DNA from: Oleiagrimonas sp964566965
GTDB taxonomy: Bacteria > Pseudomonadota > Gammaproteobacteria > Xanthomonadales > Rhodanobacteraceae
Direction of reading: 5' to 3'
Assembly: GCA_964566965.1 (NCBI GenBank)
Contig: CAZMKO010000023.1
Span: forward strand, 1 to 27,410
DNA: 27,410 bases
A program made the position numbers and the translations under genes. A model generated the notes under the pieces. That model ran no database searches. It was not told the DNA's origin and saw nothing but the letters and a program-made list of their open reading frames with translations. This document shows, piece after piece, positions 1-7,393 of the stretch. Positions within the stretch are counted from its first letter, which is position 1; each line of letters starts with the position of its first letter.

Positions 1-1379
1 GCGTCGCCCCACCAGCCGATCCAGCCGATCGCGCCGGCGTAGATGTTGCGCTTGTGCGGCTCCAGCTCCTGGATGATCTCCAGCGCACGCACCTTGGGTG
101 CGCCGGACAGGGTGCCGGCCGGGAACGTCGCCTTGAGCACGTCCATGTAGTCGAGACCCGGACGCACCTTGCCGCGCACTTCCGAGACCAGGTGCATCAC
201 GTGCGAATAGCGCTCGACCACGAACGACTCGCGTACTTCCACGCTGCCGGTCTCGCTGACGCGGCCGACATCGTTGCGGCCGAGATCGATCAGCATCACG
301 TGCTCGGCGCGCTCCTTGGGGTCGGCCAGCAGCTCCGCCTCCAGTGCCCGGTCCTCGGCCTCGGTGGCACCGCGCTTGCGTGTGCCGGCCAGCGGACGCA
401 CCACCACCTCGCCGTCCTTCAGCCGGGCCAGAATCTCCGGCGACGAGCCCACGATCTGGGTGTCGCCGAGATCCACGAAATACATGTACGGCGAGGGATT
501 GAGCGAACGCAGCGCGCGGTACACGTCCACCGGGCGCGCATGGAACGGCACCAACAGGCGCTGCGACGGCACCACCTGAAAAATGTCACCGGCGCGGATG
601 TATTCCTTGGCCCGCTCGACCATGGCCTCGAACTCGGGCCGCGTGAAGGAGGATTTGAAATCACTCTCGTCCAGCGGCTCCGGATGCAGGGTTTCGGGAT
701 AGGCGGCGCCGGCGTGGCGCAGACGGAAGGCCAGCTCGTCCAGGCGCCGACAAGCGCGTGTCCACGCCTGCGGCTCGGCCGGGTCGGCATGCACGATGAG
801 GTACAACCGGCCCTTGAGGTTGTCGAACACCGCCACTTCCTCGGCCAGCATCAGCAGCGCATCGGGGGTGCCGATCTCGTCGGGACGGTCCCATTGCGCC
901 AGGCGCGGCTCGATCCAGCCGATCGATTCGAACCCGAAATAGCCGACCAGGCCGCCGGTGAAGGCCGGCAGATCCGGCAGCTGCGGCACCTCGTACTGGC
1001 GCCGCAGCACCTCCACCTCGGCCAGCGGGTCGTCGACATGGCGCGTGTGCACGATGTCGCCGTACTCCTCGATGTCCAGCGTGTTGCCGCGCCACTTGAA
1101 GACACGTCGCGCCGGCAGCCCGATGATGGAATAGCGCCCGCGCGCCTCGCCACCGTCGGCGGACTCGAACAGGAAGGTGTAGGGACCGTCGGCCAGTTTC
1201 AGATACACGGACAACGGTGTGTCCAGGTCCGACAGCACTTCGCGCACCACCGGGATGCGCGTGTAACCGTCGGCGGCCAGACGGTCGAATTGGTCGCGGG
1301 AGATCACGTTGTCGAAGCGCCAGGGGAAAGCGGCGAAGATAGCAGCCGGGCCACGCGCGAAACAATGATCGCCCGACAT
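1..1379 (-). CDS. trpE: Anthranilate synthase component I, 3' end cut by window
   Basis: This is the large subunit of anthranilate synthase, which makes anthranilate from chorismate and ammonia or glutamine in the first committed step of tryptophan synthesis. About 459 residues are visible; the C-terminal end lies beyond the left edge. Family motifs seen include an LFES stretch (the LLES-like tryptophan feedback site), IFQVVPSQR, GSSPEIL, RPLAGTRKRG, HVMLIDLGRNDVGRV, and FPAGTLSGAPKVRA near the end. The ATG at 1379 is preceded by a strong ribosome binding site (GAGGAAGG, 5-6 bases away). An in-frame GTG at 1307 (VISRDQFDRLAADGY) matches where many homologues begin but has no clear ribosome site, so the start is uncertain by 24 codons. 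It lies 70 bases downstream of the Sel1 gene and probably shares its transcript with rpe. No Trp-rich leader peptide or attenuator is visible upstream. Confidence 0.96.
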   Translation of the reverse strand, partial: MSGDHCFARGPAAIFAAFPWRFDNVISRDQFDRLAADGYTRIPVVREVLSDLDTPLSVYLKLADGPYTFLFESADGGEARGRYSIIGLPARRVFKWRGNTLDIEEYGDIVHTRHVDDPLAEVEVLRRQYEVPQLPDLPAFTGGLVGYFGFESIGWIEPRLAQWDRPDEIGTPDALLMLAEEVAVFDNLKGRLYLIVHADPAEPQAWTRACRRLDELAFRLRHAGAAYPETLHPEPLDESDFKSSFTRPEFEAMVERAKEYIRAGDIFQVVPSQRLLVPFHARPVDVYRALRSLNPSPYMYFVDLGDTQIVGSSPEILARLKDGEVVVRPLAGTRKRGATEAEDRALEAELLADPKERAEHVMLIDLGRNDVGRVSETGSVEVRESFVVERYSHVMHLVSEVRGKVRPGLDYMDVLKATFPAGTLSGAPKVRALEIIQELEPHKRNIYAGAIGWIGWWGD

Positions 1380-1449
1380 ATGTGCCTTCCTCGCCCGCCC
1401 TTCGTGCCGCCGTGCGGTGCGGCCTGCGGTCGGCCCGGAACCGCCATGC

Positions 1450-2196
1450 TCAGTCGATCGTACCCGCGGGCGCCGGCTCCACCTCTTCCAGCGGCCCCAC
1501 CTCGACGATACCGCGCCAACCTTTGAAATAGGTATCGCGCAGCGACTCCAGGCGTGACTTGTAGCGGCTGTCGGCCGCGCTGCAAGTCGCGCCGAGGGTG
1601 TCCATGTTCGCGCCACCGTGGATGACACAGGCGGGCACGATGCTCATCTCCCCGTGCCGCTGATAGGCCTTCCAGCGCTTGAACCGCTTCCAGGCTCGCG
1701 TTGCGGCAACGCGATCAGCGTATTTTTCGAGCATCTGGCGATACATGCACTCTGCACGTTGACGCTCCGCGTCGTTGGCCAGCGCCATCATGGAACGCAC
1801 GACGCGCTCGGTTTCAGGATCGTGGCGTTCGGCGGCCAGTCGCAGCCAGGCGATGCCGCGCACGCGGTCGCGATTGACCTGGTCGCCGCGGAAAAAGATC
1901 ATGCCCAGCGCATACTGGGCTTCCTTGCTGCCCCACCCGGCCGCCAGTTTCAGCAGGTGCAGTCCGCTGCGGTAGCTGCCGCGCGACCAGTCGCGGATGC
2001 CCAGGCAATAGTCGACCATACCCGGCAGGTAACGGAAATAGGTCTCGTCGCACTCGAAACGGCCGCCATCCAGAGGATCATCGACGGCCGTCCGCGCCTG
2101 CCCGGCTGCGGCCGGCGCGGCAGCCGCCGGTAACGGCATGGATACCGCCAGCCATGTCGCCCCCAACACAACGCATGCACGCCATGCGCATCGCAT
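1450..2196 (-). CDS. Exported Sel1-like repeat protein
   Basis: A 248-residue protein with an N-terminal signal peptide (MRCAWRACVVLGATWLAVSMPLPAAAA, cleavage probably after the Ala run), so it is likely periplasmic. The centre, about residues 75-130, holds two degenerate Sel1/TPR-like helical repeats: SGLHLLKLAAGWGSKEAQYALG, then a unit with GIAWLRLAAE. Several Cys in the mature part could pair as disulfides. Sel1 repeats usually mediate protein-protein contacts; no catalytic motif is seen and I cannot name a partner. The ATG at 2196 has a good ribosome site (GGAGGCGGAC). The gene sits between rpe and trpE, 24 bases after the rpe stop, so co-transcription is likely. In Pseudomonas-type genomes gph usually occupies this slot; this protein is unrelated to Gph. 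Confidence 0.85.
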   Translation of the reverse strand: MRCAWRACVVLGATWLAVSMPLPAAAAPAAAGQARTAVDDPLDGGRFECDETYFRYLPGMVDYCLGIRDWSRGSYRSGLHLLKLAAGWGSKEAQYALGMIFFRGDQVNRDRVRGIAWLRLAAERHDPETERVVRSMMALANDAERQRAECMYRQMLEKYADRVAATRAWKRFKRWKAYQRHGEMSIVPACVIHGGANMDTLGATCSAADSRYKSRLESLRDTYFKGWRGIVEVGPLEEVEPAPAGTID

Positions 2197-2220
2197 GTCC
2201 GCCTCCGCGCCTGCCCCGTA

Positions 2221-2907
2221 TCAGGGTACATCATGCGCCTGCGCGATGGCCCGGCGCATGGCCGTGATCTCGGTGGCGTAGTCGGTGGCGCCGAAAATGG
2301 CCGAGCCGGCCACGAAGGTGTCGGCACCGGCGGCGGCGATCTGGCCGATGTTGCCGGCCTTGACGCCACCGTCGACCTCGAGGCGCACGTCGCGGCCGCT
2401 GGCGTCGATGATCTCGCGCGCGCGGCGCAGTTTGTCCAGCGCCGAGGGGATGAAGCTCTGCCCGCCGAAGCCGGGGTTGACCGACATCACCAGCACCAGG
2501 TCCAGATTGTCCAACTCGTATTCCAGGTACGACAGCGGCGTGGCCGGATTGAACACCAGGCCGGCCTTGCAACCATGCGACCTGATCAGCTGTATGGTGC
2601 GGTCGACATGCCGGGTGGCCTCGGGGTGAAAACTGATCAGCGTGGCACCGGCCTCGGCGAAGGCCGGCACGATGGCGTCCACCGGCTCGATCATCAGATG
2701 CACGTCGATGGGCGCGTCGATGCCGAACTTGCGCAGTGCCTTGAGCACCATCGGACCCATGGTCAGATTGGGCACGTAATGGTTGTCCATCACGTCGAAG
2801 TGCACCCAGTCGCCACCGGCGGCCAGCACGGCGGAGGTGTCCTCACCCAGGCGCGCGAAATCGGCGGAAAGGATGGAAGGGGCGATGACGGGAGACTGCT
2901 TGGCCAT
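2221..2907 (-). CDS. rpe: Ribulose-phosphate 3-epimerase
   Basis: A 228-residue TIM-barrel enzyme that interconverts ribulose 5-phosphate and xylulose 5-phosphate in the pentose phosphate pathway (cytoplasm). All signature blocks are present: IAPSILSADFARLGED, VHFDVMDNHYVPN, DVHLMIEP, VMSVNPGFGGQSF and LEVDGGVKAGN. The metal and catalytic residues are intact: His36, Asp38, His70 and Asp179. Length is normal for the family. The ATG at 2907 has GGAG 8-9 bases upstream. It is the first gene of an apparent rpe - Sel1 protein - trpE run, an association of rpe with trpE known in many proteobacteria. A 60-base gap separates it from the DjlA-like gene on the same strand upstream. Confidence 0.98.
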   Translation of the reverse strand: MAKQSPVIAPSILSADFARLGEDTSAVLAAGGDWVHFDVMDNHYVPNLTMGPMVLKALRKFGIDAPIDVHLMIEPVDAIVPAFAEAGATLISFHPEATRHVDRTIQLIRSHGCKAGLVFNPATPLSYLEYELDNLDLVLVMSVNPGFGGQSFIPSALDKLRRAREIIDASGRDVRLEVDGGVKAGNIGQIAAAGADTFVAGSAIFGATDYATEITAMRRAIAQAHDVP

Positions 2908-2967
2908 GTGTACGGCTCCGTTGCAACGGGTGGTGACGATCGGGCACGGCGGGCGGTATCGGTCCGC

Positions 2968-3771
2968 TCACTTGAAGCCGCGTTCGGCCTTGATGCGCTC
3001 GTAGGCCGCGTTGATTTCGCCGGCACGCTGCTCGGCGCGCCGGCGCAGGTCGTCGGGCAGATCGCCGAGGCGATCGGGATGATGTTCGGAAATGAGCTTG
3101 CGATAGGCCCGCTTGACGGCGCGCTCGTCGGCATCGCGCGCCACCCCGAGGATGGTGTAGGGATCGGGTCCCGTGGTGGCACGTCGCGGTGGCGTGTAGC
3201 CGGCACCACCGCCCCAACCAGGGCCGCCATGACCGGTCCCGGCGCGCGCGCCGCCCGGTGCCCACGCGTATCCTTTCATGGCCATCAGCGCCATCAGTTC
3301 CATCTCGCTGATGCGCAGATTGCGCGCCAGGCGTCGCAAAAGCTGCAGCTTCGGCTCGCTGGGTCCCTCGGCCAGCACAGTCTCCATGACCACGTCGACG
3401 ATGGTCACGGCGTGGTCGCGCCGGCCCGCCGTCCATTGCCGCAGGCGCGCCATCGCCGTCTCGATGTCGAAACCCGGCTGCTTGCCCTGGTTGAAGCCCT
3501 CGATGGCCACCTTGCGTTGCTCGGCGCTGAGGCCCATGCGCGACATCAAGCGCTCGGCCACGGCAATTTCCGACTCGCTGACCCGACCGTCAGCCTTGGC
3601 TACGGCGCCCAGCACGGCAAACAGCGGCGCCACGAAATCGCCGGCCGGCGGCGTGCGTCGCTGCGGCCGGGCCGAGGAAAACACCCAGCCGATGATGCCG
3701 CCCACCAGGGCGCCGATGGGGTTGTGCAACAGCACGAAGCCGATGACGGCGCCGATGATCGCCATCATCAT
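2968..3771 (-). CDS. djlA: DjlA-like membrane-anchored DnaJ co-chaperone with TerB domain
   Basis: A 267-residue protein in three parts. An N-terminal membrane segment (about residues 3-30, AIIGAVIGFVLLHNPIGALVGGIIGWVF) is followed by a TerB-like helical domain (about 45-165, including FAVLGAVAKADGRVSESEIAVAE) and a Gly-rich linker. The C-terminal J domain (about 200-267) carries the HPD motif at 231-233 that stimulates DnaK ATPase activity. This order is that of DjlA, an inner-membrane J protein with the J domain in the cytoplasm; in E. coli it is linked to Rcs signalling. Three ATG codons stand in a row at the start. The first (3771) overlaps the stop of the upstream cytochrome gene as ATGA, with GGGGGAG upstream, which indicates translational coupling. 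A longer frame upstream overlaps the whole cytochrome gene and is rejected. Confidence 0.92.
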   Translation of the reverse strand: MMMAIIGAVIGFVLLHNPIGALVGGIIGWVFSSARPQRRTPPAGDFVAPLFAVLGAVAKADGRVSESEIAVAERLMSRMGLSAEQRKVAIEGFNQGKQPGFDIETAMARLRQWTAGRRDHAVTIVDVVMETVLAEGPSEPKLQLLRRLARNLRISEMELMALMAMKGYAWAPGGARAGTGHGGPGWGGGAGYTPPRRATTGPDPYTILGVARDADERAVKRAYRKLISEHHPDRLGDLPDDLRRRAEQRAGEINAAYERIKAERGFK

Positions 3772-4121
3772 GGGCGCGCTCCCCCGGCCGTGTCGGCACG
3801 GCCACCGGCCGGCTGCGCCGCGTACCAGCGCGCCAACTGCTCGATCTGCGCCTCGCTCAGCGGCCCCAGCGCCGCGCGCATGGCCGCCACGTCGCGTTTG
3901 CCGTTGCGGTATTGCGTGAGCGCATCGCGCAGGTAGTCCAACCGCTGCCCCGCCAGATTGGGCACGCCCGGCACCACGGCCACGCCATGCTCGCCATGGC
4001 AGGCCGCACACAGGCCCAGGCGCGGCGGACGCGGCGGCGCCTGCTCCGATGCCGCGGCCGACACCGACACGGCCAGCAGGCAGGCTGGCAGGACGGACAG
4101 CAACAGGTGGACTTTCATCAT
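3768..4121 (-). CDS. Small periplasmic c-type cytochrome
   Basis: A 117-residue protein with a signal peptide (about residues 1-24, ending VSVSAAAS) and one class I cytochrome c domain. The haem site is CAACH at residues 38-42. The pattern PNLAGQRLDYLRDALTQYRNGKR is typical of single-haem cytochromes of the c553/cytochrome c4-half type. Met81 (VAAMRAALGPLSEAQ) is the probable sixth ligand. It should carry single electrons in the periplasm, but donor and acceptor cannot be read from this locus because no oxidase or dehydrogenase lies nearby. Its stop codon overlaps the start of the DjlA-like gene by the ATGA arrangement. An ATG pair opens the gene at 4121; the ribosome site is weak (GGATC). 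It is divergent from purC. Confidence 0.92.
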   Translation of the reverse strand: MMKVHLLLSVLPACLLAVSVSAAASEQAPPRPPRLGLCAACHGEHGVAVVPGVPNLAGQRLDYLRDALTQYRNGKRDVAAMRAALGPLSEAQIEQLARWYAAQPAGGRADTAGGARP

Positions 4122-4195
4122 TGATCCGGACCGGAAAACACGCCGATTCTAGCAGCGACCGCAGCGTGATCCTGCCGGTGCGGCATCCGGACGGG

Positions 4196-4201
4196 TACAA
4201 T
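4196..4201 (+). promoter_or_regulatory. Likely -10 element of the purC promoter
   Basis: TACAAT is one mismatch from TATAAT and lies about 35 bases before the preferred purC GTG. The matching -35 is weak (CTGCCG near 4172, 18-base spacing). The element overlaps an in-frame ATG at 4200, and this argues against that ATG as the start. Confidence 0.45.
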
Positions 4202-4235
4202 GGACGGCCCCACCGACCTCACCCTGGGAGTTGCC

Positions 4236-5132
4236 GTGACCACCCGTCTCGAACGTGCCGACCTGCCCGGCATGGAAGCCAGCTACCGCGGCAAGGTCCG
4301 CGACGTGTTCACCCTTGCCGACGGGCGCTTGCTGATCGTGGCTTCCGACCGCCTGTCCGCGTTCGACGTGATCCTGCCCGACCCGATCCCGGGCAAGGGC
4401 GAGACGCTGACCCGGATGTCCAATTTCTGGTTCGCGCAGACGGCGCACATCATGCCCAACCATCTCACCGGCACCGTGGTGCCGGAAGTGCTTCCCGACG
4501 GCGTGGACACGGCGCTGTACGCGGAACGCTCGGTGGTGGCGCGACGGCTGAAGCCGGTTCCGGTGGAGGCCATTGCACGCGGCTACCTCATCGGTTCGGG
4601 CTGGAAGGACTACCAGGCCAGCGGCCGCCTTTGCGGCATCGCCCTGCCCTCCGGCCTGCGCCAAGCCGAACAGCTGGCCGAACCGATCTTCACGCCCTCC
4701 ACCAAGGCCGCCGCCGGTGACCACGACGAGAACATCGGCTTCGACCGGATGGTCGCGACCATCGGTGGCGAGCTGGCCGAACAGGTCCGCGAGGCCACCC
4801 TGGCGATCTACCGTTTCGCGGCGGCGCGCGCCGCCGAGCGCGGCATCCTCATCGCCGACACCAAGCTGGAGTTCGGTACCGACGAGGACGGTACGCTGTA
4901 CGTCATGGACGAGATGCTGACCCCCGACTCGTCCCGTTTCTGGCCCGCCGAAGACTACCGCGTCGGCATCAGCCCCCCCAGTTTCGACAAACAGTTCGTG
5001 CGCGACTACCTGGAAACGCTGGACTGGAACAAACGTGCCCCCGGCCCGCGCCTGCCCCGCGAGGTCATCGAAGGCACGGCGGCACGCTACGCCGAGGCCC
5101 TGCACAAGCTGACCGGCGCCACGTCCGGCTGA
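4236..5132 (+). CDS. purC: Phosphoribosylaminoimidazole-succinocarboxamide synthase (SAICAR synthetase)
   Basis: This enzyme joins CAIR and aspartate using ATP to form SAICAR in purine synthesis (cytoplasm). Visible family blocks include YRGKVRDVF, LIVASDRLSAFDVILPDPIPGKG, EAIARGYLIGSGWKDY, GIAIDTKLEFG-like (GILIADTKLEFGTD), DEMLTPDSSRFW and a C-terminal SPPSFDKQFVRDYLE. From the GTG at 4236 the product is 298 residues, of the longer PurC type used by xanthomonads and yeast rather than the E. coli form of about 237. GTG is chosen because GGGAG sits 5 bases upstream and VTTRLERADLPG aligns with the usual N-terminus. The alternative ATG at 4200 would add 12 residues but lies on the probable -10. 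The SMR gene follows 31 bases later. Confidence 0.96.
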   Translation: MTTRLERADLPGMEASYRGKVRDVFTLADGRLLIVASDRLSAFDVILPDPIPGKGETLTRMSNFWFAQTAHIMPNHLTGTVVPEVLPDGVDTALYAERSVVARRLKPVPVEAIARGYLIGSGWKDYQASGRLCGIALPSGLRQAEQLAEPIFTPSTKAAAGDHDENIGFDRMVATIGGELAEQVREATLAIYRFAAARAAERGILIADTKLEFGTDEDGTLYVMDEMLTPDSSRFWPAEDYRVGISPPSFDKQFVRDYLETLDWNKRAPGPRLPREVIEGTAARYAEALHKLTGATSG

Positions 5133-5163
5133 CCGGTACTCCGCCCCATCCCGGGAGATCATC

Positions 5164-5496
5164 ATGAATGCCTGGCTCTCGTTGTCGCTGGCCATCATCG
5201 CCGAAGTCGTCGCCACCACGGCCCTGAAATCCAGCGAGGAATTCAGCCGCCTGTGGCCAAGCGTGATCGTGGTGGCGGGCTACGCGACGGCGTTCTATTT
5301 TCTCTCCACCACGCTGAAGCACCTGCCGGTGGGCGTGGCCTATGCCGTGTGGGCGGGCGCCGGTACGGTATTGATCACGCTGGTGGGCATCTGGCTGTAT
5401 CGCCAGACGCTGGACCTTGCCGGCGTCATCGGCATCGCGTTGATCATCGCCGGCGTGCTGGTGCTCAACCTGCTGTCCAAAGCCACGGTGCACTAA
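5164..5496 (+). CDS. emrE: EmrE-type small multidrug resistance transporter
   Basis: A 110-residue inner-membrane protein with four transmembrane helices, the size of the SMR family. These dimers export cationic lipophilic compounds, such as quaternary ammonium compounds, in exchange for protons. The essential Glu14 is present in helix 1 (AIIAEVVATTALK). Tyr40, Tyr60 and Trp63 (GVAYAVWAG), which line the E. coli EmrE binding site, are at the same numbers, and the C-terminal GVLVLNLLS is typical. This favours EmrE/QacE-type drug export over the guanidinium (Gdx/SugE) branch, though true substrates are unknown. The ribosome site is GGGAG 6-7 bases before the ATG. It lies downstream of purC and 2 bases before the next gene, so the three are probably co-transcribed. 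Confidence 0.93.
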   Translation: MNAWLSLSLAIIAEVVATTALKSSEEFSRLWPSVIVVAGYATAFYFLSTTLKHLPVGVAYAVWAGAGTVLITLVGIWLYRQTLDLAGVIGIALIIAGVLVLNLLSKATVH

Positions 5497-5498
5497 CC

Positions 5499-5963
5499 AT
5501 GCGCAATGTGAATGACTGGTTCGGCGCGTACAGCCGCGACCACCGGAACCCGACCAATCGCATCATCCACTGGATTTGCGTGCCGATCATCCTGTGGTGC
5601 GTCATCGCCCTGCTGTGGCTGATTCCGGTACCCCTGCAGTCCCTGCACCAGGGCTCCTGGGCGGTGCTGGCGATGTTCCTGGCATTCCTGTTTTATCAAC
5701 GCCTGTCGCGTCGGCTGGGCTGGGCGATGGCGCTGCAGTTCATCGTCCTGGCCCTGCTCACCGCCGGGCTGCATCGGCTGCTCGGCACGTCCGGCCTGAT
5801 GTGGCTGGCCATCAGCCTGTTCGTGGTGGCCTGGATCGGGCAGTTCGTCGGCCATGCCATCGAGGGCCGGCGGCCCTCATTTCTCACCGACCTGGCGTAT
5901 CTGCTGATCGGTCCCGCCTGGTTGACCGGCAAGGTGATGCGGCGGCTGGGCGTGGCCTATTGA
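5499..5963 (+). CDS. DUF962 / Mpo1-like membrane protein
   Basis: A 154-residue protein with about four transmembrane helices. It opens with NDWFGAYSRDHRNPTNRIIHWICVPIILW and has a later GQFVGHAIEGRRPSFLTDLAYLLIGPAWL; these two His-containing blocks are the hallmark of the DUF962/YGL010w family. The yeast member, Mpo1, is an Fe(II)-dependent dioxygenase of 2-hydroxy fatty acids; the bacterial role is not established, so a lipid-oxidation role here is inference. The ATG at 5499 follows the SMR stop by 2 bases without an obvious ribosome site of its own, suggesting coupling. A hairpin follows the stop. Confidence 0.85.
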   Translation: MRNVNDWFGAYSRDHRNPTNRIIHWICVPIILWCVIALLWLIPVPLQSLHQGSWAVLAMFLAFLFYQRLSRRLGWAMALQFIVLALLTAGLHRLLGTSGLMWLAISLFVVAWIGQFVGHAIEGRRPSFLTDLAYLLIGPAWLTGKVMRRLGVAY

Positions 5964-5969
5964 ATCGGC

Positions 5970-6003
5970 CGGATGCCGAAGGCTGGTCGCCCTCCGGCAT
6001 CCG
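5970..6003. terminator. Hairpin between convergent genes
   Basis: CGGATGCCG (5970-5978) pairs perfectly with CGGCATCCG (5995-6003), and the inner AGG/CCT can extend the stem. It fills the 48-base gap between two convergent genes and has no T run on either side. A bidirectional terminator or RNA-stabilising end is the best reading. Confidence 0.6.
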
Positions 6004-6011
6004 CACCCCAG

Positions 6012-6437
6012 TCACTGCGCAGGCAGCTGCCCCTGCAACGATGCCACCACATGCTGCATGGCCATCCCGAACAGCAAGCTGAGGATGGCCAGGACCAGAT
6101 ATACCAGTGCCGCGCGTTTGAAGCCCAGCGGTGCACCATCCGGGCGGCGCACGAAGGCATTCATGATGGCCCCGCCGATCACGATCTGCACCACCAGACT
6201 GATCGCCGTGGCAAGCCATGGCACCTGCGTGCCGATGAGCTTGAGCACGATGAAGTTGATGATTCCCGCAATGATCCCGGTCACCAGCACGGTTGCCACG
6301 CTGCGCCCGTATGACGGCCAGAAGCCGTTGATCAACCGGTTGACCACGCTGAGGACCAACCCACCGATGAGTACCGCAATGATCAGGCCGATGATGCCGC
6401 CGATGATTCCCGGCGCGCCCATTTGACTGAAATCCAT
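6012..6437 (-). CDS. Small glycine-rich integral membrane protein, function unknown
   Basis: A 141-residue protein made almost entirely of four hydrophobic helices. Helix 1 has a glycine-zipper look (GIIGGIIGLIIAVLIGGLVLSVV); the others are near VATVLVTGIIAGIINFIVL, AISLVVQIVIGGAIMNAF and ALVYLVLAILSLLFGMAMQHVV. I do not recognise a family with certainty. The ATG at 6437 is chosen because AAGGGGAG lies 5 bases upstream; a longer frame reaching 6524 would overlap the upstream gene and lacks that support. It is 34 bases downstream of the SDR gene and likely in the same operon. Confidence 0.8.
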   Translation of the reverse strand: MDFSQMGAPGIIGGIIGLIIAVLIGGLVLSVVNRLINGFWPSYGRSVATVLVTGIIAGIINFIVLKLIGTQVPWLATAISLVVQIVIGGAIMNAFVRRPDGAPLGFKRAALVYLVLAILSLLFGMAMQHVVASLQGQLPAQ

Positions 6438-6471
6438 GAGACTCCCCTTCCGCATTGAGTAATAAAACCGA

Positions 6472-7308
6472 TCAGGAAACACCCCTGTCCCCACCGCCCG
6501 GGAGAAACCGGCGCGGACGAACACCCAGCAAGCCTACCAGTTTCCCGTTGTCGGCCACGAGGTTTTCGTCGAGCCGGTCGGCGATGCCGACGTCACGACG
6601 CCACAACCGGGCCGATGCGCGCAACAGGACGCCGGGCAGCGGCACACGTGGCAACCGCGGCGCCAGCGCGCGGCCGGCACGCGCGAACATCTCGCCCACG
6701 CCCAGACGCTCTCCACCTCCCGCCTCGATGACTCCCGCCGCCTCGCGGCGCTCGAGCGCGGCCAATACCGCCCGGGCCAGGTCCGCGGCATGCACCGGCT
6801 GGCGCAGTCCGCACCCGCGTGGCACGGGAAACACGTGCCAGCGCCGCGCGCGGGTGGCCAGCCGCTCCAGCCCGCCTTCGGGACCGCCGTAGATCAACGT
6901 GGCACGCAGGATCACACATCGACACCCCGCCGCCTCGCAGGCCGCCTGCAGACGCCGCTCGCCCGCCCGCAAACGCCTGGAAAGATCCCGTTCGGCCGCC
7001 ACCGGCGAAGCGTGTTTGCTCTCGGCACTCATCGAGGACATCGCCACCACCGTCGATACGCCGCGCAACCGTGCCGCCGCGAACCAGGCACTGAAATGGT
7101 CCAGCGGCCCCAGGCAAATCACCGTGTCCACGCGCCGCGGCAGACCACGCACGCGATCGGGAAGCCGTCCGGCAACCCAGCGCACGCCGGCCCCGGTACG
7201 GGCATGGCGACTGATCGCGACCACCTCCCCGTCACCGGTCGCGACCGCCAGGGACGGCAAAAGACAACGGCCGATCAAACCGCTGGCCCCGAATACGACA
7301 CAAGTCAT
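6472..7308 (-). CDS. NAD(P)-binding atypical SDR / epimerase-like protein
   Basis: A 278-residue Rossmann-fold protein. The nucleotide-binding glycines are clear at the N-terminus (GASGLIG, residues 7-13). Further SDR landmarks are VAMSSMSAESK, CVILRATLIYGGPEGG and LRQPVHAADLARAVLAAL, the last typical of NAD-dependent epimerase/NDUFA9-like proteins. The catalytic YxxxK pair of classical SDRs is not visible at the expected place, where AERDLSRRLRAGERRLQAA stands instead. It may therefore bind a dinucleotide without classical dehydrogenase chemistry. Substrate unknown. The start at 7308 has a modest ribosome site (GGGAT). It is divergent from dinB, with a TATAAA-like box on the minus strand at 7337-7342. 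Confidence 0.85.
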   Translation of the reverse strand: MTCVVFGASGLIGRCLLPSLAVATGDGEVVAISRHARTGAGVRWVAGRLPDRVRGLPRRVDTVICLGPLDHFSAWFAAARLRGVSTVVAMSSMSAESKHASPVAAERDLSRRLRAGERRLQAACEAAGCRCVILRATLIYGGPEGGLERLATRARRWHVFPVPRGCGLRQPVHAADLARAVLAALERREAAGVIEAGGGERLGVGEMFARAGRALAPRLPRVPLPGVLLRASARLWRRDVGIADRLDENLVADNGKLVGLLGVRPRRFLPGGGDRGVS

Positions 7309-7357
7309 GGATATCCCGAGAACGAACGACAGGTCCTTTATAACCGTGCCGGCCGGC

Positions 7358-7363
7358 TAAAAT
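7358..7363 (+). promoter_or_regulatory. Possible -10 element for dinB
   Basis: TAAAAT stands 30 bases before the dinB GTG in the short divergent gap with the SDR gene. A matching -35 is poor. I see no recognisable SOS (LexA) box of the E. coli type between 7309 and 7393. Confidence 0.3.
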
Positions 7364-7393
7364 GAAGCCGTTTTCCCGATCCGGGCCCGGCAC

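Noticed and set aside
54..1526. 490-residue plus-strand frame opposite trpE
   Set aside because: It is complementary to trpE and runs into the Sel1 gene; composition is that of a shadow frame.
2233..3936. 567-residue plus-strand frame opposite rpe and the DjlA-like gene
   Set aside because: It spans two well-supported minus-strand genes and the gap between them, with no recognisable motif.
2968..4200. 410-residue version of the DjlA-like protein
   Set aside because: The extra N-terminal part lies over the cytochrome c gene in another frame and is low complexity; the ATG at 3771 has a ribosome site and the ATGA coupling.
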